Assembly (NCBI GenBank): GCA_021818875.1
Contig: JAKASW010000005.1
Coordinates: 1 to 40,905 of the forward strand
From: Bacteroidota bacterium
GTDB lineage: Bacteria; Bacteroidota; Ignavibacteria; Kryptoniales; JAKASW01
Direction of reading: 5' to 3'
Length of the DNA stretch: 40,905 nt
Under the pieces are notes generated by a model that made no database searches, had not been told where the DNA came from, and saw only the letters and a program-made list of their open reading frames with translations. This document shows, in pieces, positions 30,365 to 39,818 of this stretch (the first letter of the stretch is position 1; every line of letters starts with the position of its first letter). A program made the translations under genes and the position numbers.

Positions 30365-32000
30365 AGGACAAATCAGCCGTTGGTAGGAACTTTGGCGGGG
30401 TTCTCACTTTTGTAGCTTGCTCAAATGCATATGCGATCCGTATCAGAACAGGCTCGCTCCACGCCCTCCCGAAAAATGAAATGCCCACTGGAAGTCCAAA
30501 ATCAAATCCGGCCGGTACAGTTATGCTCGGATAGCCTGCCACAGCAGCGGCTTGTGAACTTCCACCTAAGAAATGGTCACCATCTACAAGATCTGTCACC
30601 CACGCTGGACTGTCAGTCGGGGCAACAAGAGCATCGAGCTTGTACTTGTTCATCACAAAGTCGATTCCATCCGTGCGGGACAACTTCCGGCACCTGGCAA
30701 GCGCATCAATATATTTCTTATCAGTCAAAGGACCTCGTGCTTCCGCTTCCAGGAAGATGCTCTGTCCAAAATATTTCATCTCAGTATCTTTGTGTCTGTC
30801 GTCAAATTCTATGATGTCTTTCAGCGAATGAACAGGGGCGGACGGGCCGACCCACTCAAGATACATCTTCATATCGGTCTTGAGCTCATACTGAAGGACG
30901 ATATTCTCTGCACCGCCCACCTTTGCAAGTGACTTGATGTCCGCCGGATCGACCAGAACAGCACCGTTGTGTTTGAGAGCTTCCAGCGCTCCATCGATGA
31001 TTTTGTCGACCTGCGGCAGGAATCCGAAGTAACCGCGGACGACACCCAATCTTGCTCCTTTGAGACCGGCCGGGTCGAGATATTTCGTATAATCTCGGTG
31101 AAACTTTCCCTTACTTGCCCTGCTCGCTTTGTCTTCCGGATCGACACCGACCATGGCACCGAGAAGCGTCGCTGCATCCCGAACGCTCCGACACATCGGA
31201 CCGGCCGTATCTTGTGTATGAGATATTGGCACTATGCCTGTCCGGCTGACGAGTCCAACGGTCGGTTTTATTCCCACTATCCCATTGATGGAGGAGGGAC
31301 TGACAATAGAGCCATCGGTCTCGGTGCCTATTGCGACCGCTGTCAGGTTAGACGACGCGGCGGCAGCCGATCCGGAGCTTGACCCGGATGTGTTTCGATC
31401 TAATGCATAGGGATTTCTTGTAAGTCCGCCTCGACCGCTCCAGCCGCTTGTCGAATGGTTTGACCTCATGTTGGCCCATTCGCTAAGGTTCGTCTTTGCG
31501 AGAATGATCGCTCCCGATTTTCGAAGCTGCTGTACCACGAAAGAGTCGTGCATCGGCTTAGACCCGACGAGTGCAAGCGAGCCGGCAGTTGTCATCATCC
31601 TGCCGGCGGTGGAGATGTTATCTTTGATGACAACAGGTATTCCATGGATCGGTCCCCGCGGCCCTTTCTCCTTCCGTTCCTTATCAAGCTCATCGGCAAT
31701 CTTCAGTGCGTCGGGGTTCAGCTCGATGATACTGTTGACGCCCGGTCTGTGCTTGTCTATTTCGTCGATACGTTCGAGATAATGCTCTGCAATCGAGCGT
31801 GCGGTGTATTTCCCCAACCTCAATCCCTCTTGCAGCTCAGCTACGGTCACTTCATCGAATTCTGAAACAGAGACATGGAATTCCGATTGCGGTGCAGTAG
31901 TTCGCCGGGCTAAAGATGGAAAGACCGCAGCAGCAAGTCCCGCTGCAACAGTGGTTTTGAGAAGCTTTCTTCGGGTTAAGTCAGTATCGTTCTTCTTCAT
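30363..32000 (-). CDS. Exported amidase-signature family hydrolase (Tat signal)
   Basis: TRRKLLKTT twin-Arg signal; Lys in GIPVVIKDNI; NTSGSSSGSAAAAS; AIGTETDGSIVSPSS. Start set at ATG 32000. Confidence 0.9.
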   Translation of the reverse strand: MKKNDTDLTRRKLLKTTVAAGLAAAVFPSLARRTTAPQSEFHVSVSEFDEVTVAELQEGLRLGKYTARSIAEHYLERIDEIDKHRPGVNSIIELNPDALKIADELDKERKEKGPRGPIHGIPVVIKDNISTAGRMMTTAGSLALVGSKPMHDSFVVQQLRKSGAIILAKTNLSEWANMRSNHSTSGWSGRGGLTRNPYALDRNTSGSSSGSAAAASSNLTAVAIGTETDGSIVSPSSINGIVGIKPTVGLVSRTGIVPISHTQDTAGPMCRSVRDAATLLGAMVGVDPEDKASRASKGKFHRDYTKYLDPAGLKGARLGVVRGYFGFLPQVDKIIDGALEALKHNGAVLVDPADIKSLAKVGGAENIVLQYELKTDMKMYLEWVGPSAPVHSLKDIIEFDDRHKDTEMKYFGQSIFLEAEARGPLTDKKYIDALARCRKLSRTDGIDFVMNKYKLDALVAPTDSPAWVTDLVDGDHFLGGSSQAAAVAGYPSITVPAGFDFGLPVGISFFGRAWSEPVLIRIAYAFEQATKVRTPPKFLPTADLS

Positions 32001-32255
32001 GAAGAGTTCTCCTTGATGGCTGGCTTTTCTTATGATTAACAGGGACGTGTCCCATGGCGATAAAGGAGTGCGCTCGATGATTCCATTTCTGTTCCAAGCA
32101 CCGCTCACATGTTAGTCACATAGGCTCTTAATTTCAACTGGAGAAGTGTGGGGAAAACTTGAGGTGAGATTTGTGCAGACCAGCGTCAGGCCCTGAGTCA
32201 GGGCGAAAAGTTATTCTTCTGTGCCGGTTGCAAAAACGAAATGGTACATCGACAG

Positions 32256-32271
32256 TCCCGGCACACCGGGA
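32256..32271. repeat. Hairpin in the amidase/nuoN intergenic region
   Basis: TCCCGG-CACA-CCGGGA; no U-tract. Confidence 0.4.
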
Positions 32272-32298
32272 TCCGGTCGGCCCGACGGGAGACTACTC

Positions 32299-33795
32299 TT
32301 ATCTAATCCCGAACATCGTCACCGAGTTCTGCGCCCAGGCAAGAACTGGCGAGAAGTAGAGCATCAGGAGAATGTTCGGCACAATGAGAAGTGTCATCAG
32401 AAGATTTGTCCCGAAGTCGAAAGATATCCGTGAAGTTTCAGACGGCTGACGGAGATACATGTTCCGTGCAATATTCAGGTAGTAGTACAAAGAGATGACG
32501 CTGTTGATGACGCCGACTATGGCAAGCCAGATGTAGTTCGTATGGATAAGTGCAGCGAAGAGATAGAATTTTCCTATGAAGCCGAAAGTGGGTGGAATAC
32601 CTGTAAGTGAGAACAAAAACACAGTCAGCGCAAAAGCGACGTATGGCGAACGGTAACCGAGTCCCTTGTAATCTTCGATGTTCTCAGTGTGGTATTTGTT
32701 AGCAACCAACATCACCACGTAAAAAGCACCGAGGTTCATTAGAAGGTAAGCGACAAAGTACATAAGCATAGCAGACATGCCAAAGTTACTCAGCGTCACG
32801 AATCCCATCAGGATATAACCGGCGTGCGCGATGCTTGAGTATGCAAGAAGCCGTTTTATGTTGGTCTGCCATAACGCGACAAGATTACCTATCGTCATGG
32901 TGAGGACTGAAAGAGCAGCAATTATGTCGGTCCATCTGAACCCTTTGAAGATCTCCCACATGCCCGCCACCACCGGCTGTGCCCCGACATCGATAAAACC
33001 GATCTTAAAGAACCGCATCAGCATGGCGAAGCCAGCAGCTTTTGATGTAACCGACAAGAAAGCGGTGACGGTGATCGGTGCACCTTCGTAAACGTCCGGA
33101 GTCCAGAAGTGAAATGGTACAGCGCTGATCTTGTAACCGAGGCCCGCAAGGATCAGGACGACGGCGATTAAGATGGTGATTCTCTGAATGCCGCCGATCG
33201 CAAGAGTCTGGTTGAAAGCATAAAGATTGGTTTCACCGGTCAATCCATACAGCAACGAAATCCCGTAGAGCATAAGTCCAGATGAAAAAGCACCATAGAT
33301 TACATACTTCAAAGATGCCTCGTCGGCACGCGCACTCTCCTTCGTGAAACCGGAAAGGATATACGACGAAATGCTTACCAGCTCGAGCGATAAGTACATC
33401 ATCAAGAGGTTCGTCGCCCCTGCCATGAAGAAGGCACCGATGGTCAACGAAATAATCAAGCTGAAGTATTCGGCGTACTTTGTAGCGGTGGCCTCCAGCT
33501 CACGGCTCTGCAAGGAGAAGAGAATGATCAGGATACCTGCGACAAGGAATATCACTTTGAAGAACCAACTGAAAGGATCCACAGCATACATGCCGCTGAA
33601 AACCAGCTCGTCGGTTCCCATCTGGTTGAGTACGAAGATGCCGGCTATCACAAATCCAAGGAGTGCCATATAGGCAGGCAAATACTTCGAGCGCCGTTTT
33701 CCGACGATAGAGGTCAGCAATGTAAGGACGAAGAAGACCGAGAGAATCGTCTCCGGTAGTATGTAACCGAAACTCTGATATATAGTCTGGGACAT
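32299..33795 (-). CDS. nuoN: NADH-quinone oxidoreductase subunit N
   Basis: Proton-pumping subunit pattern: KESARADEASLKYVIYGAFSSGLMLYG, KISAVPFHFWTPDVYEGAPITVTAFLS, LLAYSSIAHAGY; ATG 33795. Confidence 0.94.
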   Translation of the reverse strand: MSQTIYQSFGYILPETILSVFFVLTLLTSIVGKRRSKYLPAYMALLGFVIAGIFVLNQMGTDELVFSGMYAVDPFSWFFKVIFLVAGILIILFSLQSRELEATATKYAEYFSLIISLTIGAFFMAGATNLLMMYLSLELVSISSYILSGFTKESARADEASLKYVIYGAFSSGLMLYGISLLYGLTGETNLYAFNQTLAIGGIQRITILIAVVLILAGLGYKISAVPFHFWTPDVYEGAPITVTAFLSVTSKAAGFAMLMRFFKIGFIDVGAQPVVAGMWEIFKGFRWTDIIAALSVLTMTIGNLVALWQTNIKRLLAYSSIAHAGYILMGFVTLSNFGMSAMLMYFVAYLLMNLGAFYVVMLVANKYHTENIEDYKGLGYRSPYVAFALTVFLFSLTGIPPTFGFIGKFYLFAALIHTNYIWLAIVGVINSVISLYYYLNIARNMYLRQPSETSRISFDFGTNLLMTLLIVPNILLMLYFSPVLAWAQNSVTMFGIR

Positions 33796-33837
33796 TCTCA
33801 ACTCATGTTTCTTAACTGCTCAAAACTGAGGCAATAT

Positions 33838-33890
33838 GTCATTCTGAGGGAACCCGAACCACAAAGTGGAACGGATGACCGAAGAATCCA
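33838..33890 (+). repeat. GTCATTCTGAG...GAAGAATCC dispersed repeat (CHSERSEES type), forward arm
   Basis: gtcattctgaggg...gaccgaagaatcca. Confidence 0.7.
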
Positions 33891-33975
33891 TTCACCGCTC
33901 ATACGATCCGCTTCCTTTCCTTGTACCGAGTAATGATGATAATCAAAGTAATCTGTCCAACACAATAGCTGGTCT

Positions 33976-34266
33976 TCACTCATTCCAAGCCTCGCTTAGA
34001 TCCATCCATTGAGGATTCGTCGATTCGATCAAGGCGATCTTCTTCCTTCTAAGCCATCCCTTTATCTGTTTTTCCCGGGCAATCGCCAGCCTTATGTCAT
34101 TGTTATCCTCGAAATAAACCAATTTGTTCACATCATACCAGCTCGTGAAGCCCGGCACCGATTTGCTCTTGTGCTCATAGATTCTTCGCCTGAGGTTATT
34201 GGCGACAGCGGTATGAATCGTTCCGTTCTTCTTGCTAGCCATTATTTATACATAATACGTTCGCAT
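33976..34266 (-). pseudogene. GIY-YIG nuclease (UPF0213/YhbQ-like) relic
   Basis: MRTYYV*IMASKKNGTIHTAVANNLRRRIYEHKSKSVPGFTSWYDVNKLVYFEDNNDIRLAIAREKQIKGWLRRKKIALIESTNPQWMDLSEAW; TAA at 34246-34248 where Tyr is expected. Confidence 0.8.
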
Positions 34267-34326
34267 TAACTCCAACTCCGGATCTCACATCAATCTCCTG
34301 AAACAATCGCCAAATCCGAGAGGCCT

Positions 34327-34404
34327 TTCTGAGGGAGTGAAACGGGCAAAGAATTCATTGCTATCCTCTGTACAACTGGATTCTTCGCTCCGCTCAGAAT
34401 GACA
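34327..34404. repeat. Inverted pair of CHSERSEES-type repeats (REPIN-like)
   Basis: Forward arm TTCTGAGGGAGTGAAACGGGCAAAGAATTC (34327-34356); inverted arm TGGATTCTTCGCTCCGCTCAGAATGACA (34377-34404). Confidence 0.7.
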
Positions 34405-34436
34405 CATGATGGGTCCTGAGAAACAATTACGTACCA

Positions 34437-36041
34437 TCACTTCGCCGCCATCAATCCGGAACCGGCTTTCTGCACGAATTCTACCAAATGATTCAATGAT
34501 GCATTCATCGGGTGCAGCAGAATCGAGGGGAAAATCCCAAGCAGGATTACGATTGCCATCAGGGGAACAAATGCAACCAGTTCCCTTCCGGTCACATCCG
34601 GCAAACCTTTCCATTTGTCGGGGAGCTGTCCGAGAAACACACGCTGCAGGGCCAAGAGCATGTAGCCTGCCGTGAGGACGATGCCTATGCTGGAGAAAAT
34701 TGCCACCCACTGGAATGACTGGAATGCACCGAGATATGAAAGCAGCTCACTCACAAATTCGCTCAATCCCGGCAGCCCGATCGCCGCAAAGAAGGCTACA
34801 GTCATCACACCGGTATAGATCGGCATCTGTGTAGCAAGGCCGCCAAAGGCGCTCATATCGCGAGTGTGCGCGCGGTCGTAAATCACGCCGACTACCAGGA
34901 AGAGCATTGCCGTGACTATACCATGATTGAACATCTGGAGCACTCCGCCTGCAACGCCTTGAGTGTTGAGGGCGGCGATGCCGAGAAGAACCACGCCCAT
35001 GTGGCTGATACTCGAATAAGCAATCATCTTCTTGAAATCCGTCTGTGCCATGGCACAGAGTGCACCGTAAACAATGTTAATGAATCCGAGGACCGCGAGC
35101 GGGAACGCGAATTTCAACATCGCATCGGGGAAAATTGGGAAGCTGATCCGAAGGAACCCGTATGTCCCCATTTTCAGCAGGACCCCTGCCAGGATTACGC
35201 TTATAGCCGTCGGCGCCTCCACGTGCGCATCGGGAAGCCACGTATGAAAAGGAAAGACAGGCACTTTGATTGCAAAGCCGATGAACAATGCGATGAATGC
35301 GACATCTCGCCAGTAGGTCCCGAGTCCACCAAGCAATGAGTGCGGATCGAAATTCTTGGGATTCATGAAATCCAGCAAGTTGAACGTGTGCATCATCTGC
35401 CCCGTTGTCGGATCCTTAACGCTAACACTAAAATACAGACCCAGCATGACAAGGAGTATCAGAACTGAACCCAGTAATGTATATAGGAAAAATTTGATAG
35501 CAGCATATTCCCTCCTCGGTCCTCCCCAGATTCCGATCAGGAAATACATCGGGAGCAGCATTATCTCCCAGAAGACATAGAATAGGAACATGTCGAGTGC
35601 TACGAAAACACCCATCATTCCGGTATCGAGGAGGAGATAAAGTGCGAAGTAGCCCTTTTGCGCCTTGTTGATGTTCCATGATGCAATTACCCCCACAAAG
35701 GAGATAATTGCAGTGAGAATTACCATCGGTAAGCTCAGCCCATCTATCCCAAGAAAATAATCGACAACCACGTGTCCGAACCAGCCCACTCCCTGCAGAT
35801 CGATCCACCTTGTCTTCTCGATGAACTGGAAACCGCTCGGGTCATTTATTCCAGAAAGAGACGGATTGAAATTTATCCAGATGAGCACGGCAAATACGAG
35901 TTGAAGGATTGTGGCACCCAGGGCTATCCACTTCATGGCGTTCGCGTTGCCTCTTGGAATGAGAAGGACCACAACCATGCCAAGTATCGGCAGGAAAGTT
36001 ATCCACGTCAGAAACCCGATTCCAAGGAATTGATACTGCAT
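34437..36041 (-). CDS. nuoM: NADH-quinone oxidoreductase subunit M
   Basis: FWEIMLLPMYFLIGIWGGPRREYAAIKFFLYTLLGS, KVPVFPFHTWLPDAHVEAPTAISVILAG, MIAYSSISHMG. Confidence 0.95.
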   Translation of the reverse strand: MQYQFLGIGFLTWITFLPILGMVVVLLIPRGNANAMKWIALGATILQLVFAVLIWINFNPSLSGINDPSGFQFIEKTRWIDLQGVGWFGHVVVDYFLGIDGLSLPMVILTAIISFVGVIASWNINKAQKGYFALYLLLDTGMMGVFVALDMFLFYVFWEIMLLPMYFLIGIWGGPRREYAAIKFFLYTLLGSVLILLVMLGLYFSVSVKDPTTGQMMHTFNLLDFMNPKNFDPHSLLGGLGTYWRDVAFIALFIGFAIKVPVFPFHTWLPDAHVEAPTAISVILAGVLLKMGTYGFLRISFPIFPDAMLKFAFPLAVLGFINIVYGALCAMAQTDFKKMIAYSSISHMGVVLLGIAALNTQGVAGGVLQMFNHGIVTAMLFLVVGVIYDRAHTRDMSAFGGLATQMPIYTGVMTVAFFAAIGLPGLSEFVSELLSYLGAFQSFQWVAIFSSIGIVLTAGYMLLALQRVFLGQLPDKWKGLPDVTGRELVAFVPLMAIVILLGIFPSILLHPMNASLNHLVEFVQKAGSGLMAAK

Positions 36042-36052
36042 TATTCCTCCAA

Positions 36053-38152
36053 TTAAAACTGTCTAAATGCAAAAAAGATTATTATCACGCCGAGCAAGGC
36101 AAATACGATATACGTCTGAATTTTTCCTGTCTGCACCTGGCGAGCGCCTCTGCCAAGCAAGCCGGTAAACCGAGCAGAGAAGTTTACCAGACCGTCAACT
36201 ACGTAATGGTCAAACTGTCCGCTGAGCGTGGATGCGCCGCGCGTAACTGTAGCTGCACCGTTGACAATTCCGTCTATGATATGGCCATCGAACCACGCCA
36301 TCATCCTGCTCAGCCTCACTGTCCCGGCTACGACGGTTGCACCGTATAGCTCGTCAAAATACCACTTGTTAAGAAGGAAAGTGTAAACCGGCTTCACGGA
36401 CTGCTTCAGCTTTTCAGCGTCTATCTTCTTCCAATGATAAATGATAAACGCAGCTAATATGCCGAGAAATGCAAGCGTCAGGGAAAGTCCCATTCCAAAA
36501 TAGTGACTTTCTTCTAAAGCCTCCTCGTAATATGTGACACTCTTTGTTCCGCTTTGTGCCTGTGAAGATGTACTTGAAGCCGTCGGAGACATCGCGGTCT
36601 CAATTACTGCAGGTTTACTCCAACCGCGACTCTGAGCCGCGGGCACTACGGACTCAGGCTTGACAACGTCCTTCATGATCCAGCTTGATTCGGGACTAAA
36701 AGGATTAAAAGTATAAAAGATAAACAGTGAAAGAGAAGCCAGGACTATGAGCGGTATCGTCATTACGGCCGGTGATTCCTTCGCATGTTCGAACTTATGC
36801 AGATCGCGCGGCTCACCATGGAATGTCACGATTATCAGCCGGAACATGTAAAATGCCGTAAGAAACACCACACCGTATCCGAGCACTGGGATAATATAAT
36901 TCCCACTCAACATGCCGTATGCGAGTGCTCCACCAAGTATGCTGTCCTTGCTGAGAAAACCTGAAGTGAGAGGGATACCGGAAATCGAGAGGCTGAATAT
37001 TACAAATGTCCAGTAGGTTATGGGCATCTTCTTCCGGAGACCACCCATGTTCCTCATGTCCTGCTCATGGTGCATCGCATAGATCACCGAACCTGAACCG
37101 AGGAAGAGACCGGCTTTGAATGCAGCGTGAGTAACAAGGTGGAAAAATCCTGCTGAGTATGCACCCACACCCAATCCCAAAATCATGTACCCGAGCTGGC
37201 TGATGGTCGAATAGGCCAAGACTTTCTTTATGTCGTTCTGGGTAATCGCAATTGTCGCAGCAAGGAACGCAGTCATTGCACCTATGTAAGCAATCACGGT
37301 CAACGCATCCGCGTCCAGCATGGGATAAACTCTTGCCACCAAATACACTCCGGCTGCGACCATCGTAGCGGCATGAATCAGCGCGCTGACGGGCGTCGGA
37401 CCTTCCATGGCGTCGGGAAGCCAAACATGCAGCGGGAATTGGGCAGACTTACCAACGGCGCCGCAGAAAATTAAGATACCTGCGGCAGTAAGAAGCGGGC
37501 CGGATAATTGTCCGGCGGCGATTCCTTTGAAGATGCCGCTGAACAGAACCGTATGCAAAGAAGTGAAGACTATCATGATGCCGATGAAGAAGCCGACATC
37601 TCCGACACGATTCACGATAAATGCCTTCTTGCCGGCATCGCTGGCAGATTTCTTCTCGAACCAGTGACCGATTAACAAGTAAGAGCTGATTCCGACCAGC
37701 TCCCAGAAGACATACATCATCAGGATGTTGTTCGAGAGAACGATTCCCAGCATCGAGAAACTGAAGAAGCCCAGGTAAGCGTAATAACGTGTGTATCGGA
37801 TGTCGTCATGCATGTACCCTAACGAGAAAAGGTGGACCAGCGAGCTTATCAACGTCACGACGACCAGCATGATTGCGGTAATGTTGTCTATCGCTATACC
37901 GAGGTCCAGCACAAATCCCGGATGTCCTACCAGGGCACCGATATCGATCCACCTGAACGTCAGATCAAGCGTGCCGAGATGAAGGATGAACAACTTCTCG
38001 ATCATGATGTATAAGGAGAAAGCGAGAGCAACGAAGAGTATTGCCGTCTCCACCAGATCAGATCGCCTAATTTTCTTTCCGAAAAATATCAGAAGCGTGA
38101 AGCCTGAAAGTGGCAGGAACAGAACGGCGATGGCAAGATGCAGTAATGTCAT
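36053..38152 (-). CDS. nuoL: NADH-quinone oxidoreductase subunit L
   Basis: FWELVGISSYLLIGHWF, KSAQFPLHVWLPDAMEGPTPVSALIHAATMVAAGVYL, VLAYSTISQLGYM. Confidence 0.95.
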   Translation of the reverse strand: MTLLHLAIAVLFLPLSGFTLLIFFGKKIRRSDLVETAILFVALAFSLYIMIEKLFILHLGTLDLTFRWIDIGALVGHPGFVLDLGIAIDNITAIMLVVVTLISSLVHLFSLGYMHDDIRYTRYYAYLGFFSFSMLGIVLSNNILMMYVFWELVGISSYLLIGHWFEKKSASDAGKKAFIVNRVGDVGFFIGIMIVFTSLHTVLFSGIFKGIAAGQLSGPLLTAAGILIFCGAVGKSAQFPLHVWLPDAMEGPTPVSALIHAATMVAAGVYLVARVYPMLDADALTVIAYIGAMTAFLAATIAITQNDIKKVLAYSTISQLGYMILGLGVGAYSAGFFHLVTHAAFKAGLFLGSGSVIYAMHHEQDMRNMGGLRKKMPITYWTFVIFSLSISGIPLTSGFLSKDSILGGALAYGMLSGNYIIPVLGYGVVFLTAFYMFRLIIVTFHGEPRDLHKFEHAKESPAVMTIPLIVLASLSLFIFYTFNPFSPESSWIMKDVVKPESVVPAAQSRGWSKPAVIETAMSPTASSTSSQAQSGTKSVTYYEEALEESHYFGMGLSLTLAFLGILAAFIIYHWKKIDAEKLKQSVKPVYTFLLNKWYFDELYGATVVAGTVRLSRMMAWFDGHIIDGIVNGAATVTRGASTLSGQFDHYVVDGLVNFSARFTGLLGRGARQVQTGKIQTYIVFALLGVIIIFFAFRQF

Positions 38153-38174
38153 TTCAAAAGGGGAGTCATAAAGA

Positions 38175-38492
38175 TCAGTTCTTCAGCTTATCCACTTCAT
38201 CCACATTGACAGTATTGAGCTGCTGGTGGATGTTCAAAACAATTGCGAGAAGTACCGCAGCTTCTGCGGCAGCAAGAATAATGACGAATACCGCGACAAC
38301 CTGACCGGTCAGGTTCATCAGGCCGAATCGAGTGAATGCCACAAAGTTCAAGTTGGCTGAATTCAGAATTAGTTCTATACCCATGAGTACCATGATGGCA
38401 TTCTTCCTTGTAACAACACCGTAAATGCCGAGTGAAAAGAGGATGGCGCTTACTATGAGGAAGTCAGTCAGACCTACATGGAGGTTCATCAT
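38175..38492 (-). CDS. nuoK: NADH-quinone oxidoreductase subunit K
   Basis: ILFSLGIYGVVTRKNAIMVLMGIELILNSANLNFVAF; ATG at 38492. Confidence 0.94.
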   Translation of the reverse strand: MMNLHVGLTDFLIVSAILFSLGIYGVVTRKNAIMVLMGIELILNSANLNFVAFTRFGLMNLTGQVVAVFVIILAAAEAAVLLAIVLNIHQQLNTVNVDEVDKLKN

Positions 38493-38998
38493 CAAGCTCT
38501 TTTTTCCTTCTCACGCCTTGCTATTATCACTGCACCGACGAGGGCAACCAAAAGCAGAATAGACGCCAGCTCGAACGGCAGTACAAACTGAGTCATGAGG
38601 AGAACGCCAATCGGCCTCGCCGTCTCTTCGTAGGGCAAGAAGTTGACCGAAGGCCAGCGGGTCGTGGTGAGCACTCCAATTAATGTCCCTGCAAGGGCGG
38701 CGGTTACGAAAACCGCTGGAATTCTTTTCAAAAAACCTCGCTTCACTTCCACATTGAAGGCCCGCGAGGTAAGCATCACACCGAATATAATCAGGACCAG
38801 TATGCCGCCCACATAGAGGAGGATTTGTGTAACTGCAATAAAATCTGCTGTCAGGAGAACGTAAAGAGCGGCAATTCCGAAGAAAGTGAACAACAGAGAG
38901 AATGCCGCATACAATATGTTGCGCGAGAAAACGACACCCACCGCGCTCACCACGGTTATAACCGCAAAGGCGTAGAAAATAATATCGTACCAATTCAT
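38492..38998 (-). CDS. nuoJ: NADH-quinone oxidoreductase subunit J
   Basis: MNWYDIIFYAFAVITVVSAVGVVFSRNILYAAFSLLFTFFGIAALYVLLTADFIAVTQILLYVGGI; the ORF-track N-terminal extension to 39268 is antisense-frame noise over nuoI. Confidence 0.92.
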   Translation of the reverse strand: MNWYDIIFYAFAVITVVSAVGVVFSRNILYAAFSLLFTFFGIAALYVLLTADFIAVTQILLYVGGILVLIIFGVMLTSRAFNVEVKRGFLKRIPAVFVTAALAGTLIGVLTTTRWPSVNFLPYEETARPIGVLLMTQFVLPFELASILLLVALVGAVIIARREKEKRA

Positions 38999-38999
38999 T

Positions 39000-39818
39000 T
39001 CAGTTCGCGGTGTCCTTAGTGTCGTCCTTGTTTTCGGCCAAACCCGCGGGTTTCTCGAGTTGGGTGGCTGGCCTGGAAGCCGGTGCCGTGGACTCGCCAT
39101 TACCCGTGGGAGGGCTCGCGTTCCCCGGGCCGGCAGATGCCGGACTCGTGACCTGACCAGTCGCCGTGGTAGTAACCACTGGGGGAACCCCGTGTTGCAA
39201 ACCCTGGGACCCGGTTGGCGCCGGAGCTGCCGCAGCTTTTGCAGCTTGTGCGGCCTTTTGTGCTGCAACTGCAGCGGCGGCCGCTGCTTTCTTTGCTGCT
39301 GCCTCTTTCTCGGCTTCTTTTGCCTGGAGAGCCTTTGCAGCTGCTTCCTCAGGCGTCAGAGTCGTGAAACTATATATTAGATTGTTACGGTCATACTCAG
39401 AAAACTCATACACATCCGTCATGTAAATGCACTCTGTCGGACATGGTGGTACGCACAAACCGCAGTAGCAGCACTTCGCAAAATCAATATCAAACTTTGT
39501 AACCCAGAGACGCTTCTTCTGCCCGGTGGAGGTAGTCCCGAGGTCTTCAGTCGGAAGAGACTTTGCCGTTTCAATTTTGATGCAATCAGCCGGACATGCC
39601 ATACCGCATTGGTTGCACCCGATGCAGTCATCCATATTGACATAAAGTCTGTTTCTTCCCCGCTCCGGGATGGCCATCCTTGCATCCGGATACTGGATGG
39701 TGACAGCAGGCGTGAAAAGGTGCTTCATGGTCACCTTCATCCCAACCATCACGGTCCAGAAGCCCTTGCCGATATTCGTGAAATAACGTTCAACCGAGTT
39801 CACTTCAGCACCGTCCAT
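39000..39818 (-). CDS. nuoI: NADH-quinone oxidoreductase subunit I with long Ala-rich C-terminal extension
   Basis: Two 4Fe-4S motifs [15 protein letters not shown] and [15 protein letters not shown]; roughly 120-aa Ala/Lys/Pro/Thr tail. Confidence 0.93.
   Translation of the reverse strand: MDGAEVNSVERYFTNIGKGFWTVMVGMKVTMKHLFTPAVTIQYPDARMAIPERGRNRLYVNMDDCIGCNQCGMACPADCIKIETAKSLPTEDLGTTSTGQKKRLWVTKFDIDFAKCCYCGLCVPPCPTECIYMTDVYEFSEYDRNNLIYSFTTLTPEEAAAKALQAKEAEKEAAAKKAAAAAAVAAQKAAQAAKAAAAPAPTGSQGLQHGVPPVVTTTATGQVTSPASAGPGNASPPTGNGESTAPASRPATQLEKPAGLAENKDDTKDTAN

Noticed and set aside
34285-34710. 141-aa ORF containing CHSERSEESS
   Set aside because: Overlaps the nuoM 3' end in another frame and translates the dispersed repeat; spurious.
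38999-39268. N-terminal extension of the nuoJ ORF
   Set aside because: Out-of-frame translation of the nuoI tail; nuoJ homology begins at MNWYDII (38998).
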